From positions 62,001 to 126,000 of the forward strand of contig CAIXPL010000016.1 in NCBI GenBank assembly GCA_903921325.1: a stretch of 64,000 nucleotides of DNA, read 5' to 3'. The translations under genes and the position numbers were made by a program. Position 1 is the stretch's first letter. Every line of letters begins with the position of its first letter. Below the pieces are notes generated by a model, which was not told where the DNA came from, did not search any database, and saw nothing but the letters and a program-made list of their open reading frames with translations. Positions 16,991-25,285 of the stretch are shown one piece after another. Source of the stretch: an uncultured Pseudomonadota bacterium (lineage in GTDB: Bacteria; Pseudomonadota; Gammaproteobacteria; Burkholderiales; SG8-39).

Positions 16991-19164
16991 GCGATCAGGA
17001 TCCGCGCACCGTGCGCCACGTCGGCACGTCACATCGTCGCATTGAAGACCCGCTTCTTCTGAGCGGGCAGGGGCAATTCGTGTCCGATCTCGATGCCCCT
17101 GGTGAGTTGCACATGCGCGTGGTGCGCTCAACGGTAGCCAGCGGACGCATCGTGTCGATCGATACGCGCGCAGCGGCCGCAGCGCCTGGGGTGGTGGCGG
17201 TGTGGACCGCAGCCGATGTCGCCGATGTGCCACCAATCGATGTGCGGCTGACCGCGGTGCCGGGTCTGGAGCCTTATCGTCAGTGGGTACTGGCGCGCGG
17301 CCATGTGCGTTATGTCGGTGAGCCGATTGCGGTCATCTTCGCCGAGTCGATCTACGCTGCCGAGGACGCCGCCGACCGGGTGCGTTGCGACATCGACCCG
17401 GTGGCGCCATGCCTTGATCCGCTGGCAGCCCCGAGCGAATTCTTCCCGGCCGCGCCCACCGGGCTGCTGAGCGAAGCCGCATTGATTGAAAAAGCGACCG
17501 GTGACATCGCCGCTGCCTTCGGCGCGGCCGCGCACGTCATTGAACTTGAAGTGCGCGTTGGCCGCCATAGCGGCTCGCCGCTAGAGCCCCGTGGAGCTCT
17601 GGCGCGCTTTGATCCGGTGCGCTGTGTACTCACCATGCAAGGTGCGGCCAAGGTGCCGCACTACAACCGTGACCAGATCGCGCGCATGCTCGATATGCCG
17701 GGCGACTCGGTGCATCTTGAGCAGGGGCATGTGGGCGGTGGCTTTGGCATCCGCGGCGAGCTTTACCCCGAGGACGTCCTCGCCTGCCAGGCCGCCATGC
17801 GCCTGCGTCGGCCGGTCAAGTGGATCGAGGACCGTCATGAGCATCTGGTCGCGGCCAATCACTCGCGCGACCAGGTGCATCGACTGCGCGCCGCAGTCGA
17901 TGCGCGCGGATTCCTGTTGGGCCTGGAAGACGAGATCTTTGTCGATCAGGGTGCTTATATCCGCACCCACGGTGTGACCGTGGCCGATCTCACTGCCGCC
18001 ATGTTGCCCGGCCCGTATCAGATCCCTGCACTGCGCGCCCGCGTTCACGTCCGGCTCACCAACAAGACCCCGGCTGGCACCTATCGTGCGCCGGGGCGCT
18101 ATGAGGGAACCTTTGCACGTGAACGCCTGCTCGATGCGATCGCCGCAAGCCTGCAGATCGATCCCATCGAGTTGCGGCGTATCAATCTGATTCCCGCCTC
18201 AAGCATGCCGTTTACTCGCGGCTACACGGCACTCGGCACACCGGTCGTCTATGACTCGGGAGACTATGCCGGTCTGCTTGATCGCTTGCAGCGCTACCTT
18301 GATTACCCGCACTTGCAGACGGTGCTCGCCGAACGGCGCGCGGCCGGCGAATCAGTGGGCTTGGGCCTCGCCTTCTTTGTTGAAAAGAGCGGCCTTGGGC
18401 CGGCTGACAAAGCGGTGGTGTCGATCGATGCGCAAGGGCAAATTGAGGTGGTCACCGGTGCGGCCTCACTCGGCCAGGGTATCGAGACCGTGATGGCACA
18501 GATCTGTGCCGATGCGCTGAATCAGCCCATCGAGCGCATCCGCGTGGTGCATGGCCGCACTGATCGCATCGACTATGGCATGGGGGCGTTTGCGTCGCGG
18601 GTCACAGTGATGACGGGCAGTGCAGTGCTGGTCGCAGCGCAAGTGTTACGCGAAAAAATCGCCGCAGCCCCCGTGGGCACTGCGCTCAGTGCGGAAGGCT
18701 GGTTTCGCAGCGATCACATGAACTATCCCTACGGCATCCATGCCGCGATCGTGCGGCTGGACCGCGAGTGTGGCGCGATTGCAATCGAGCGCTATGTGGT
18801 GGCCTGCGATGTCGGATGCGCCATCAATCCGATGCTGGTGGCCGGCCAGCTGGCCGGGGGCGCGGTGCAAGGCATCGGTGGCGCGCTATTCGAAGAGTTT
18901 GTCTACGACGCGCATGGTCAGCCGCTGGCCACCACGTTCGCTGATTATCTGATGCCCACGGCGTGCGAGGTGCCGACTATTGAAACGCTGATTGCCGAGG
19001 ATGCTCCCAGTCCGCTCAATCCCCTGGGTGTCAAAGGGGCCGGCGAGGGCGGCATCAACGCGGCCGGGGCCGCCATCGCCGCCGCTGTGGATGCGGCGCT
19101 GGGTCGACCCGGGGCAGTCACGCGACTGCCCCTCACACCACCGCGCCTGCTCAGAATATATTGA
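16987..19164 (+). CDS. Molybdenum hydroxylase large subunit, xanthine dehydrogenase family (tandem copy B)
   Basis: 725 residues, shorter than copy A. The N-terminal hammerhead (HRRIEDPLLLSGQGQFVSD) and MoCo domains are recognisable: GHVGGGFGIRGELYPEDVL, active-site loop TYRAPGR (365-371), GAASLGQGIETV and catalytic Glu687 in GAGEGGINAAG. All key residues are kept, so it is not a decayed copy. The missing length is mainly between about residues 520 and 590, where copy A has the segment [18 protein letters not shown]. Start ATG overlaps the copy A stop by four bases. The 3' end overlaps the convergent phosphate transporter gene by 14 bases. May pair with copy A or use shared small subunits. 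Confidence 0.92.
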   Translation: MSDQDPRTVRHVGTSHRRIEDPLLLSGQGQFVSDLDAPGELHMRVVRSTVASGRIVSIDTRAAAAAPGVVAVWTAADVADVPPIDVRLTAVPGLEPYRQWVLARGHVRYVGEPIAVIFAESIYAAEDAADRVRCDIDPVAPCLDPLAAPSEFFPAAPTGLLSEAALIEKATGDIAAAFGAAAHVIELEVRVGRHSGSPLEPRGALARFDPVRCVLTMQGAAKVPHYNRDQIARMLDMPGDSVHLEQGHVGGGFGIRGELYPEDVLACQAAMRLRRPVKWIEDRHEHLVAANHSRDQVHRLRAAVDARGFLLGLEDEIFVDQGAYIRTHGVTVADLTAAMLPGPYQIPALRARVHVRLTNKTPAGTYRAPGRYEGTFARERLLDAIAASLQIDPIELRRINLIPASSMPFTRGYTALGTPVVYDSGDYAGLLDRLQRYLDYPHLQTVLAERRAAGESVGLGLAFFVEKSGLGPADKAVVSIDAQGQIEVVTGAASLGQGIETVMAQICADALNQPIERIRVVHGRTDRIDYGMGAFASRVTVMTGSAVLVAAQVLREKIAAAPVGTALSAEGWFRSDHMNYPYGIHAAIVRLDRECGAIAIERYVVACDVGCAINPMLVAGQLAGGAVQGIGGALFEEFVYDAHGQPLATTFADYLMPTACEVPTIETLIAEDAPSPLNPLGVKGAGEGGINAAGAAIAAAVDAALGRPGAVTRLPLTPPRLLRIY

Positions 19165-20782
19165 CGAACAACACAAACAGCGACCCGGACAACAGGATCG
19201 CCATCGGCAGCGTGAGTACCCAGGCGAGCAGGAGATTACGCACCGTTGCCCATTGCAGCCCGGAGCCGTTGGCCGCCATGGTGCCAGCCACCCCAGAGGA
19301 CAGCACGTGGGTCGTTGAAACCGGCAGGCCATACATGTCTGCGGCAGCAATCGTGGTCATCGCCACCAGTTCAGCCGACGCACCTTGCGCGTAGGTCAGA
19401 TGCGACTTGCCGATCTTCTCGCCGACCGTGACGACAATGCGCTTCCAACCGACCATGGTCCCCAACCCGAGCGCGATCGCCACGCACACTTTCACCCATA
19501 GCGGAATGAATTTGGTCGATTGATCGAGTGAGCGCTTGAATTCGGTCAGATTCGCCTTTGCCTTGTCAGTCAAAATGGCCGGCGGATTCTTCTGCAGCAG
19601 ACGAATCGCTTCGGAAGCAAGATACATCTCGTTGCGCACATTGGTCACCGACTCGGGCGGTACGCTGCGGATGCTGCCGTAGTGCTCCACCTCACCGGCG
19701 ATGGTTGTGGTCAGTGCCGCCAGCGCCGGCACCGTCGCGGGTGAAGCCTCGCGGGTACGGATGAACTCAGTGACCGCAGCGCGCGCGTCGGCCGGCGGCG
19801 GCACATTGTCTGACGCCGATTTAAGCGATTCCGCTGTCACCTGTGCCACTGCAAGGAAACGGGTGACGTCGCTATCGACCATTGAACGATTCAAGGCATA
19901 GGCCATGGGCACCGTGCCGATCAGAATGAGCATGATCAACCCCATGCCTTTCTGCCCGTCATTGGAGCCATGGGCAAAGCTCACCCCGGTGCAGGTCAGA
20001 ATCAGGATGCCGCGAATCCACCAGGGCGGTGGGCGATTGCCTTGCGGCGCGCGATAAAGTGCCGGGTTACGCACCATTGCCTTGACGACCAGCAGCAAGA
20101 CGGCCGAGCAGACAAAGCCAACCACGGGCGAGATCAACAGCGATTTACCGATATTGGTCGCCTGTGCCCAGTCGACACCACTGGTACCGCCAGCCGAGTG
20201 AATCAGTTGATTGGCCAGGCCGACACCAATGATCGAACCGATCAGGGTGTGCGAGCTTGACGCGGGCAGCCCCAGCCACCAGGTGCCCAGGTTCCAGATG
20301 ATGGCCGCGATCAGCAAGGCAAACACCATGGCAAAACCTGCACCACTGCCCACTTGCAGAATCAATTCGACCGGTAGCAGCGAGATGATGCCGAAGGCCA
20401 CCGCGCCAGAGGAGAACAGCACGCCCAGCAGGTTCCAGACACCTGACCAGACGACGGCAAAGTGGGGCTTGAGCGAATGGGTATAGATCACCGTGGCGAC
20501 TGCATTGGCGGTGTCATGGAATCCGTTCACGAACTCAAAGCCCAGCGCGATCAGCAGGGCGACGCCAAGTAATAGAAAGGCAAGCAAGGTTGCGGTGGGA
20601 ACATGCGCCTCGCTCATGTCAGCCTGCAGGCTGTACACCAGATAGGCCAGCCCGCCCAGGATCAGGCCAGCGAACAACACGATGCCAATCCAGTGATTCT
20701 TTACTTCCAACTGCGGGCGCGCGTGCGCCTCGCTAGGTACGTCAGCGTCTGCGGGCGTAACCGCAGGATTGGCGGCGGTCAT
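19151..20782 (-). CDS. PiT-family inorganic phosphate transporter
   Basis: 543-residue inner-membrane low-affinity phosphate (metal-phosphate) transporter of the PiT family. Both PiT signatures are seen: GFEFVNGFHDTANAVATVIY in the N-terminal half and a second VSTTHVLSSGVAGTMAANG block near the C-terminus, with SSSHTLIGSIIGVGLANQLI between. A central soluble segment of about 140 residues (STMVDSDVTRF... region to LDQSTKFIPLW) makes it longer than minimal PiT. The ATG at 20782 with AGAGGACG just upstream is chosen over the frame's upstream extension to 20869. Convergent and 14-bp overlapping with the molybdenum hydroxylase gene. No PhoU/DUF47 partner is adjacent. Confidence 0.92.
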   Translation of the reverse strand: MTAANPAVTPADADVPSEAHARPQLEVKNHWIGIVLFAGLILGGLAYLVYSLQADMSEAHVPTATLLAFLLLGVALLIALGFEFVNGFHDTANAVATVIYTHSLKPHFAVVWSGVWNLLGVLFSSGAVAFGIISLLPVELILQVGSGAGFAMVFALLIAAIIWNLGTWWLGLPASSSHTLIGSIIGVGLANQLIHSAGGTSGVDWAQATNIGKSLLISPVVGFVCSAVLLLVVKAMVRNPALYRAPQGNRPPPWWIRGILILTCTGVSFAHGSNDGQKGMGLIMLILIGTVPMAYALNRSMVDSDVTRFLAVAQVTAESLKSASDNVPPPADARAAVTEFIRTREASPATVPALAALTTTIAGEVEHYGSIRSVPPESVTNVRNEMYLASEAIRLLQKNPPAILTDKAKANLTEFKRSLDQSTKFIPLWVKVCVAIALGLGTMVGWKRIVVTVGEKIGKSHLTYAQGASAELVAMTTIAAADMYGLPVSTTHVLSSGVAGTMAANGSGLQWATVRNLLLAWVLTLPMAILLSGSLFVLFVNIF

Positions 20783-20900
20783 GGCGTCGTCCTCTGTGGG
20801 TGGGGGTGTGCCAGGCAGTCTGCTGAGTTCTCGTGACAAGGTTATGACGTCAACTTGTACAGAGAGCATTTGATTCCGGCCGATGCGGGCTAACCGGCGG

Positions 20901-20926
20901 GACGATCAGGCGGGACGATCAGGCGG
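20901..20926. repeat. 13-bp tandem duplication at the coxE 3' end
   Basis: Two perfect copies of GACGATCAGGCGG, preceded by a partial copy (GGCGG, 20896-20900). The coxE stop codon (complement of TCA at 20919-20921) lies in the second copy, so the duplication extends just past the gene end. Confidence 0.85.
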
Positions 20927-22169
20927 CAAACATCGCGCGCGCAGCGTTGGTGCGTTGGGCCGCCGTGCGACCACTCGTCTGATTGAGCACTGCGCCCAGT
21001 TCGATGAGACTGTCGATGTTGTGCGCCGACATGAATACATCCACATGCGGCAGCATCGCGCGGATGCCAGCCGGCCGCGCCTCGAAATCACGATAGCGCA
21101 ACAGCGGATTGAGCCAGAGCAGGCGATGACAGGACTTGTGCAACCTGTCCATCTCTTTGCCCAGTTCGCGTCCGAGGTCACGATCCAGCCCATCAGAGAT
21201 GAGCAGAATCACTGCATTCTGTCCCAGCACGCGACGCGACCAGCGCTGATTGAAATCATGGATCGAAGCACCGATCCGCGTGCCGCCCGACCAGTCGGCT
21301 ACCGTGTCGGCAACGGCATTCATGGCCACATCGACATCGCGATGACGCAACTGCCGGGTGATATTGGTCAATCGCGTGCCGAACACAAAGGCATGCACCC
21401 GGTCGCGGTCATTGGTGATTGCATGCAGAAAATGCAGAAACATGCGCGAATAGCGATTCATCGAACCGGATACATCGCACAGCACCACCAATGGCGGGTG
21501 GTGCAGGGTTTGCGCCCGCCGTGGCAATTGCAGAATCTCGCCGCCTGAGCGCAATGAGGCACGCATCGTTGCCCGCAGATCGACCCGATCACCGCGCGGA
21601 TCAGCGTGCAGGCGCCGGGTACGCACCTCCGGGATCGGCAGGCGCAACTGCGAAATGATTTTTTTCGCTGCGGCCAGTTCGGCATTGGTCATGGTCTCGA
21701 AGTCGGCGCGTTGCAGCACTTCACGCTCTGAGGCCGTAAACGAGGCGTCGAGCACCACTTCATCTTCTTCGCTGCGCTGGTCCTCGGACTGCTTTTTCGG
21801 CATCAGGGCTTCGGCGAGGCGGTTTGGCGGCGGCGTACCGTCCTCTTCCATGCGACCCTGAATCGCCGGCATCATCATGGCCATGGCGCGTTCCAGCAAC
21901 TTCGGATCGCGCCAGAAAATATGAAACGCCTGGTCAAACATCTCGAATTGCTCGCGCCGATCGATGAACACACTGGCCAGTGTCCAGTAGAAGTCGTCGC
22001 GCCGGTCGACCCCGGCCGTCTGCAACGCTTCGAGCGCACCGAGCACTTTATGCGGACCGACCGGAAGGCCGGTAGCGCGCAACAGGCGCGCAAAGTGCAT
22101 CACGTTCTCGGCCAGCTTGCCTGAGCCTGAGCTGGGTGCCAGTCGCTCAAGTAGAGCTGGATCTACCAT
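20919..22169 (-). CDS. coxE: CoxE-like VWA domain protein
   Basis: 416-residue protein of the CoxE/YeaD-type VWA family. Residues 1-190 are a helical region with an acidic stretch (QSEDQRSEEDEVVLDASF). The VWA domain follows, with MIDAS motif DVSGSMN (Asp232, Ser234, Ser236), a GGTRIG block and LLISDGLDRD. With the MoxR-type ATPase CoxD (encoded upstream) it forms a chaperone-like pair that inserts sulfur, copper or otherwise matures the molybdenum site of CoxL-type enzymes. Start without clear ribosome binding site. 110 bases separate it from coxD. Confidence 0.9.
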   Translation of the reverse strand: MVDPALLERLAPSSGSGKLAENVMHFARLLRATGLPVGPHKVLGALEALQTAGVDRRDDFYWTLASVFIDRREQFEMFDQAFHIFWRDPKLLERAMAMMMPAIQGRMEEDGTPPPNRLAEALMPKKQSEDQRSEEDEVVLDASFTASEREVLQRADFETMTNAELAAAKKIISQLRLPIPEVRTRRLHADPRGDRVDLRATMRASLRSGGEILQLPRRAQTLHHPPLVVLCDVSGSMNRYSRMFLHFLHAITNDRDRVHAFVFGTRLTNITRQLRHRDVDVAMNAVADTVADWSGGTRIGASIHDFNQRWSRRVLGQNAVILLISDGLDRDLGRELGKEMDRLHKSCHRLLWLNPLLRYRDFEARPAGIRAMLPHVDVFMSAHNIDSLIELGAVLNQTSGRTAAQRTNAARAMFAA

Positions 22170-22279
22170 GGCGTTGGGCGCGAGGGTGCTGTTGCGGTCA
22201 AGGAAACGCTCAATGGAATTTTCAAGGCGCTGAACTGGGGGGAGGGCAGGGCGGACCGGGGTTGGCGGGCGATGGCGCC

Positions 22280-23191
22280 TCAGCCGGCCTTGGTCTCGGC
22301 GCGCACCTCGGCGAGCAGGCGCGCGGCTTCACTGCCCTGCACCCGTGCAATATCGTCCTGATACTTGAGCAGCACGCCGAGCGTGTCGTTGATCACGTCG
22401 GGGTCAAGCGCAAGCTTGTCGAGCTGGGTGAGCGCCATCGACCAGTCGATCGTCTCGGCAATGCCGGGTGATTTGAACAATTCCATGCTGCGCAGCCGCT
22501 GCACGAAACCGACCACTTCGCGACTCAGTGCGGCGCTTGCCTGTGGTGCCTTGAGTCGGAGGATTTCCAGTTCGCGAGCGGCATTCGGGTAATCGACCCA
22601 ATGATAGAGACAACGACGTTTAACAGCGTCATGAATCTCGCGGGTACGGTTGGATGTGATCACGACGATCGGCGGTTCAATCGCCTTCACGGTGCCGATT
22701 TCCGGAATGGTCACCTGAAAATCTGACAGCACCTCGAGCAGATACGCTTCGAACGGCTCATCAGTGCGGTCCAGCTCATCGATCAGCAGCACCGGGGCAG
22801 CGCCAGCCGCGCCGCGCAAGGCGTGCAGTATCGGACGTTCGATCAGAAAGCGCTCGGAGAACAAGTCGGTGCCCAGCTTGTCGCGCGAGGTCTCACCGGC
22901 TGCTTCGGCCATGCGCAACTCGATCATCTGACGCGAGTAGTTCCATTCATACACTGCCTGCGCCACATCGAGGCCTTCATAGCATTGCAGTCGTACCAGT
23001 TCGCGCCCCAGCGTGCGCGCAAGCACCTTCGCGATTTCGGTCTTGCCGACACCGGCTTCGCCTTCCAGAAACAACGGTCGTCCCATGCGCAAGGCCAGAA
23101 ACACGGCCGTCGACAGGCTGCGTTCGGCGACGTAGTCGGCACCGGCCAGCAGGTCAACGGTGGCATCGATCGAATTCGGAAGAGCAGTCAT
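22280..23191 (-). CDS. coxD: CoxD-like MoxR AAA+ ATPase
   Basis: 303-residue MoxR-family AAA+ ATPase. Walker A GEAGVGKT is at residues 44-51, Walker B LLIDELDRTDEPFEAYLLEV near 135, sensor 1 VVITSNRTREI and a C-terminal helical lid. It acts with CoxE in post-translational maturation of molybdenum hydroxylases. The ATG at 23191 (MTALPNSIDA) is chosen because upstream residues of the open frame do not resemble the family. Divergent from a Bug receptor with 100 bases between. On the same strand as coxSLM, which lies beyond that receptor. Confidence 0.92.
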   Translation of the reverse strand: MTALPNSIDATVDLLAGADYVAERSLSTAVFLALRMGRPLFLEGEAGVGKTEIAKVLARTLGRELVRLQCYEGLDVAQAVYEWNYSRQMIELRMAEAAGETSRDKLGTDLFSERFLIERPILHALRGAAGAAPVLLIDELDRTDEPFEAYLLEVLSDFQVTIPEIGTVKAIEPPIVVITSNRTREIHDAVKRRCLYHWVDYPNAARELEILRLKAPQASAALSREVVGFVQRLRSMELFKSPGIAETIDWSMALTQLDKLALDPDVINDTLGVLLKYQDDIARVQGSEAARLLAEVRAETKAG

Positions 23192-23291
23192 GGCAGTAGG
23201 TCTCGTGCGCTCGCGTGTAGACTGCCAATTGTAACAGCGGGGTCTTCGGATCGGCTCCGCGTCGCCAGGGATAACAAGGGGAGACACGCTA

Positions 23292-24287
23292 ATGGCATCC
23301 ACCGCGCGCCGCGCATTCACTGCGGCTGGCTTGGGCATGGCCGCCGGCCTTCTGGCCAGACCCGGTCCGCTGCTCGCTCAATCCACCCAGAAGCCCTTAC
23401 GCATCGTGGTCGGGTTCCCGGCTGGCGGTGGCACTGATGTGCTGGCCCGCATGGTGGCTGATCGCTTGCGGCCGACCTATACGGGGGGTGTGATCGTTGA
23501 GAACCGGGTCGGTGCTTCGGGTCGGCTTGCCGTGGAGTATGTGAAGAACGCTGAGCCCGATGGCAGCGTGCTGCTGTTCACACCCGATTTCATCATGACG
23601 GTCTATCCGCACAGTTTTCGGCATCTGGCCTACGACCCGTTGCGCGATTTCGCGCCAGTGGGCACCCTGTCAAAATCAACGCTGGTGCTAGCCGCCGGCC
23701 CGCAAATGGGCGATTCGGTGCGCTCGGTCAGCGATTTTGTGGGCTGGTGTCAGGCCAATCCCAAGCTCGCCTCGTATGCCACCACCTCGCCCGGCGGGAC
23801 GCCGCATTTCGTTGGCGTGATGCTCTCGCGTGCATCGGGCGTGGCGATGACCGCAGTGCATTACAAAGGCGGGGCGCCTGCCTTGCAGGACCTGCTTGGC
23901 GGGCAGATTGCGGTCAGCGTCAATCCGTTGTCTGAGGTGCTGCCCTATATCCGCGCCGGGCGCTTGCGTGCGCTCGCCATCACCAGTGCCCATCGCAGTC
24001 GCTACCTGCCCGACACGCCGACCATGGTTGAATCGGGTTACAAGGATCTGGTCGCTGAAGCCTGGCTCGGTTTCTTCGCGCCTGCGCGCACCCCGGCCGA
24101 TGTCGTGGCGCGCTTGAATCGTGCGATTGCAGAAGCAGCGGCCAGTGATGATCTGCGCCAGGGTATGGATAAATTCGCGGTCGAGCCCTATGTGCAGTCA
24201 AGCGCCGAGTTCAGCGCATTGGTACGCACGGACACTGAAACTTGGGCGCCGGTAGTCAAGGCGTCAGGGTTTACGGCTGAAGATTAA
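23292..24287 (+). CDS. Bug/TctC-family periplasmic substrate-binding protein
   Basis: 331-residue Bug receptor. The signal region has a twin-arginine-like start (TARRAFTAAGLGMAAGLL) and likely cleavage after LLAQ. Motifs: RIVVGFPAGGGTDVLAR, VIVENRVGASGRLAVE, YATTSPGGTPHFVGV, VHYKGGAPALQDLLGGQI. GGGGAG nine bases before the ATG. It is the only plus-strand gene in the coxSLM-coxDE block, so its ligand could be the substrate of that hydroxylase. This is context only. Confidence 0.92.
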   Translation: MASTARRAFTAAGLGMAAGLLARPGPLLAQSTQKPLRIVVGFPAGGGTDVLARMVADRLRPTYTGGVIVENRVGASGRLAVEYVKNAEPDGSVLLFTPDFIMTVYPHSFRHLAYDPLRDFAPVGTLSKSTLVLAAGPQMGDSVRSVSDFVGWCQANPKLASYATTSPGGTPHFVGVMLSRASGVAMTAVHYKGGAPALQDLLGGQIAVSVNPLSEVLPYIRAGRLRALAITSAHRSRYLPDTPTMVESGYKDLVAEAWLGFFAPARTPADVVARLNRAIAEAAASDDLRQGMDKFAVEPYVQSSAEFSALVRTDTETWAPVVKASGFTAED

Positions 24288-24357
24288 GCTTGCCTGCAAC
24301 GCGGGCTTGATCGCAGCGGCGGGCCGTCCCGCGCCAACAGCCCGCGCTACTGCAAGC
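24288..24357. terminator. Long imperfect hairpin between convergent genes
   Basis: GCTTGC...GCGGGCT at the left arm pairs with AGCCCGCG...GCAAGC at the right arm, with an inner GGCGGG/CCCGCGCC stem. It starts right after the Bug stop codon and ends 83 bases before the coxM stop. A bidirectional transcription-ending structure is plausible, though no T-run is seen. Confidence 0.5.
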
Positions 24358-24440
24358 CAGCTCAGATCAGTGCCAACGCGTCGCCACAGGGGTACGCTGG
24401 GCCGAACCCGGCTGCCCATGCAGCCGGAGGGCAGTGCACT

Positions 24441-25241
24441 TCAGGCGAGCGCCGCCGCCACCGCGCGTTTAGCCATCACCGTGATCAGGTGGGCACGATA
24501 GTCGGCCTGGGCGTGAATATCGGCATTAAGACCATCGGCCGGAATCTTGATCCCGGCAACGGCCTCCGGCGCGAACTGTGCGGTCAGTGCCTTTTCCATC
24601 TCTGGCACCCTGAACACCACCGGGCCGGCACCAGTCACCGCGACGCGCACACTGCCATCGGCCAGTTGTGCCACCAGTACACCCACCAGCGCATAGCGCG
24701 ATGCCGGGTTCTTGAACTTCATGTAGGCGCCCCGACGCGGAATCGGGAAACTGAATGAGGTAATGATTTCGCCTTCTGCGAGGGCGGTCTCATACATGCC
24801 CAGAAAAAAATCATCGGCAGCGATCGAACGCTTGTTGGTACGCACGGTGGCGTTCAATCCAAGCACCGCTGCCGGATAGTCCGCCGCGGGGTCGTTATTG
24901 GCTACCGAGCCGCCGATGGTGCCCATATTGCGCACCATGCGATCGCCGATGCCACCGGCGAGCTTGGCGAGCACCGGGATGGCCTTTTGCACGGCGGCCG
25001 AGCGAGCCACTTCGGCGTGACGGGACATCGCACCGAGGGTGACTTCGGTTGCGCTCACCTGAATGCCGCGCATATCGGCGGCACCGGCCAGATCAATCAG
25101 GTGACTGGGCTGCGCCAGGCGCAGCTTCATCGAGGCGATCATGGTCTGGCCGCCAGCAAGCAGCTTGGCATCACCGTGGGCGGCAAGGCGCGAGGCTGCA
25201 TCGGCAACGCTGCTGGCAGTCTGGTATTCAAATGGGTACAT
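24441..25241 (-). CDS. CoxM-like FAD-binding medium subunit
   Basis: 266-residue FAD-binding subunit of the xanthine dehydrogenase/CO dehydrogenase family. FAD pyrophosphate contacts are visible: LLAGGQTMIASMKLRLAQP near residues 31-49 and a TIGGSVANNDPAADYPA block near 110. The C-terminal CO_deh_flav domain follows. AGGAG nine bases upstream sets the ATG. It is the last gene of a coxS-coxL-coxM operon; electrons pass from the molybdenum site through two FeS clusters to this FAD. Confidence 0.93.
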   Translation of the reverse strand: MYPFEYQTASSVADAASRLAAHGDAKLLAGGQTMIASMKLRLAQPSHLIDLAGAADMRGIQVSATEVTLGAMSRHAEVARSAAVQKAIPVLAKLAGGIGDRMVRNMGTIGGSVANNDPAADYPAAVLGLNATVRTNKRSIAADDFFLGMYETALAEGEIITSFSFPIPRRGAYMKFKNPASRYALVGVLVAQLADGSVRVAVTGAGPVVFRVPEMEKALTAQFAPEAVAGIKIPADGLNADIHAQADYRAHLITVMAKRAVAAALA

Positions 25242-25285
25242 GAGGGTTTCTCCTGGAAATGTCGTAACCGAGCCGGGGCGCGCCC

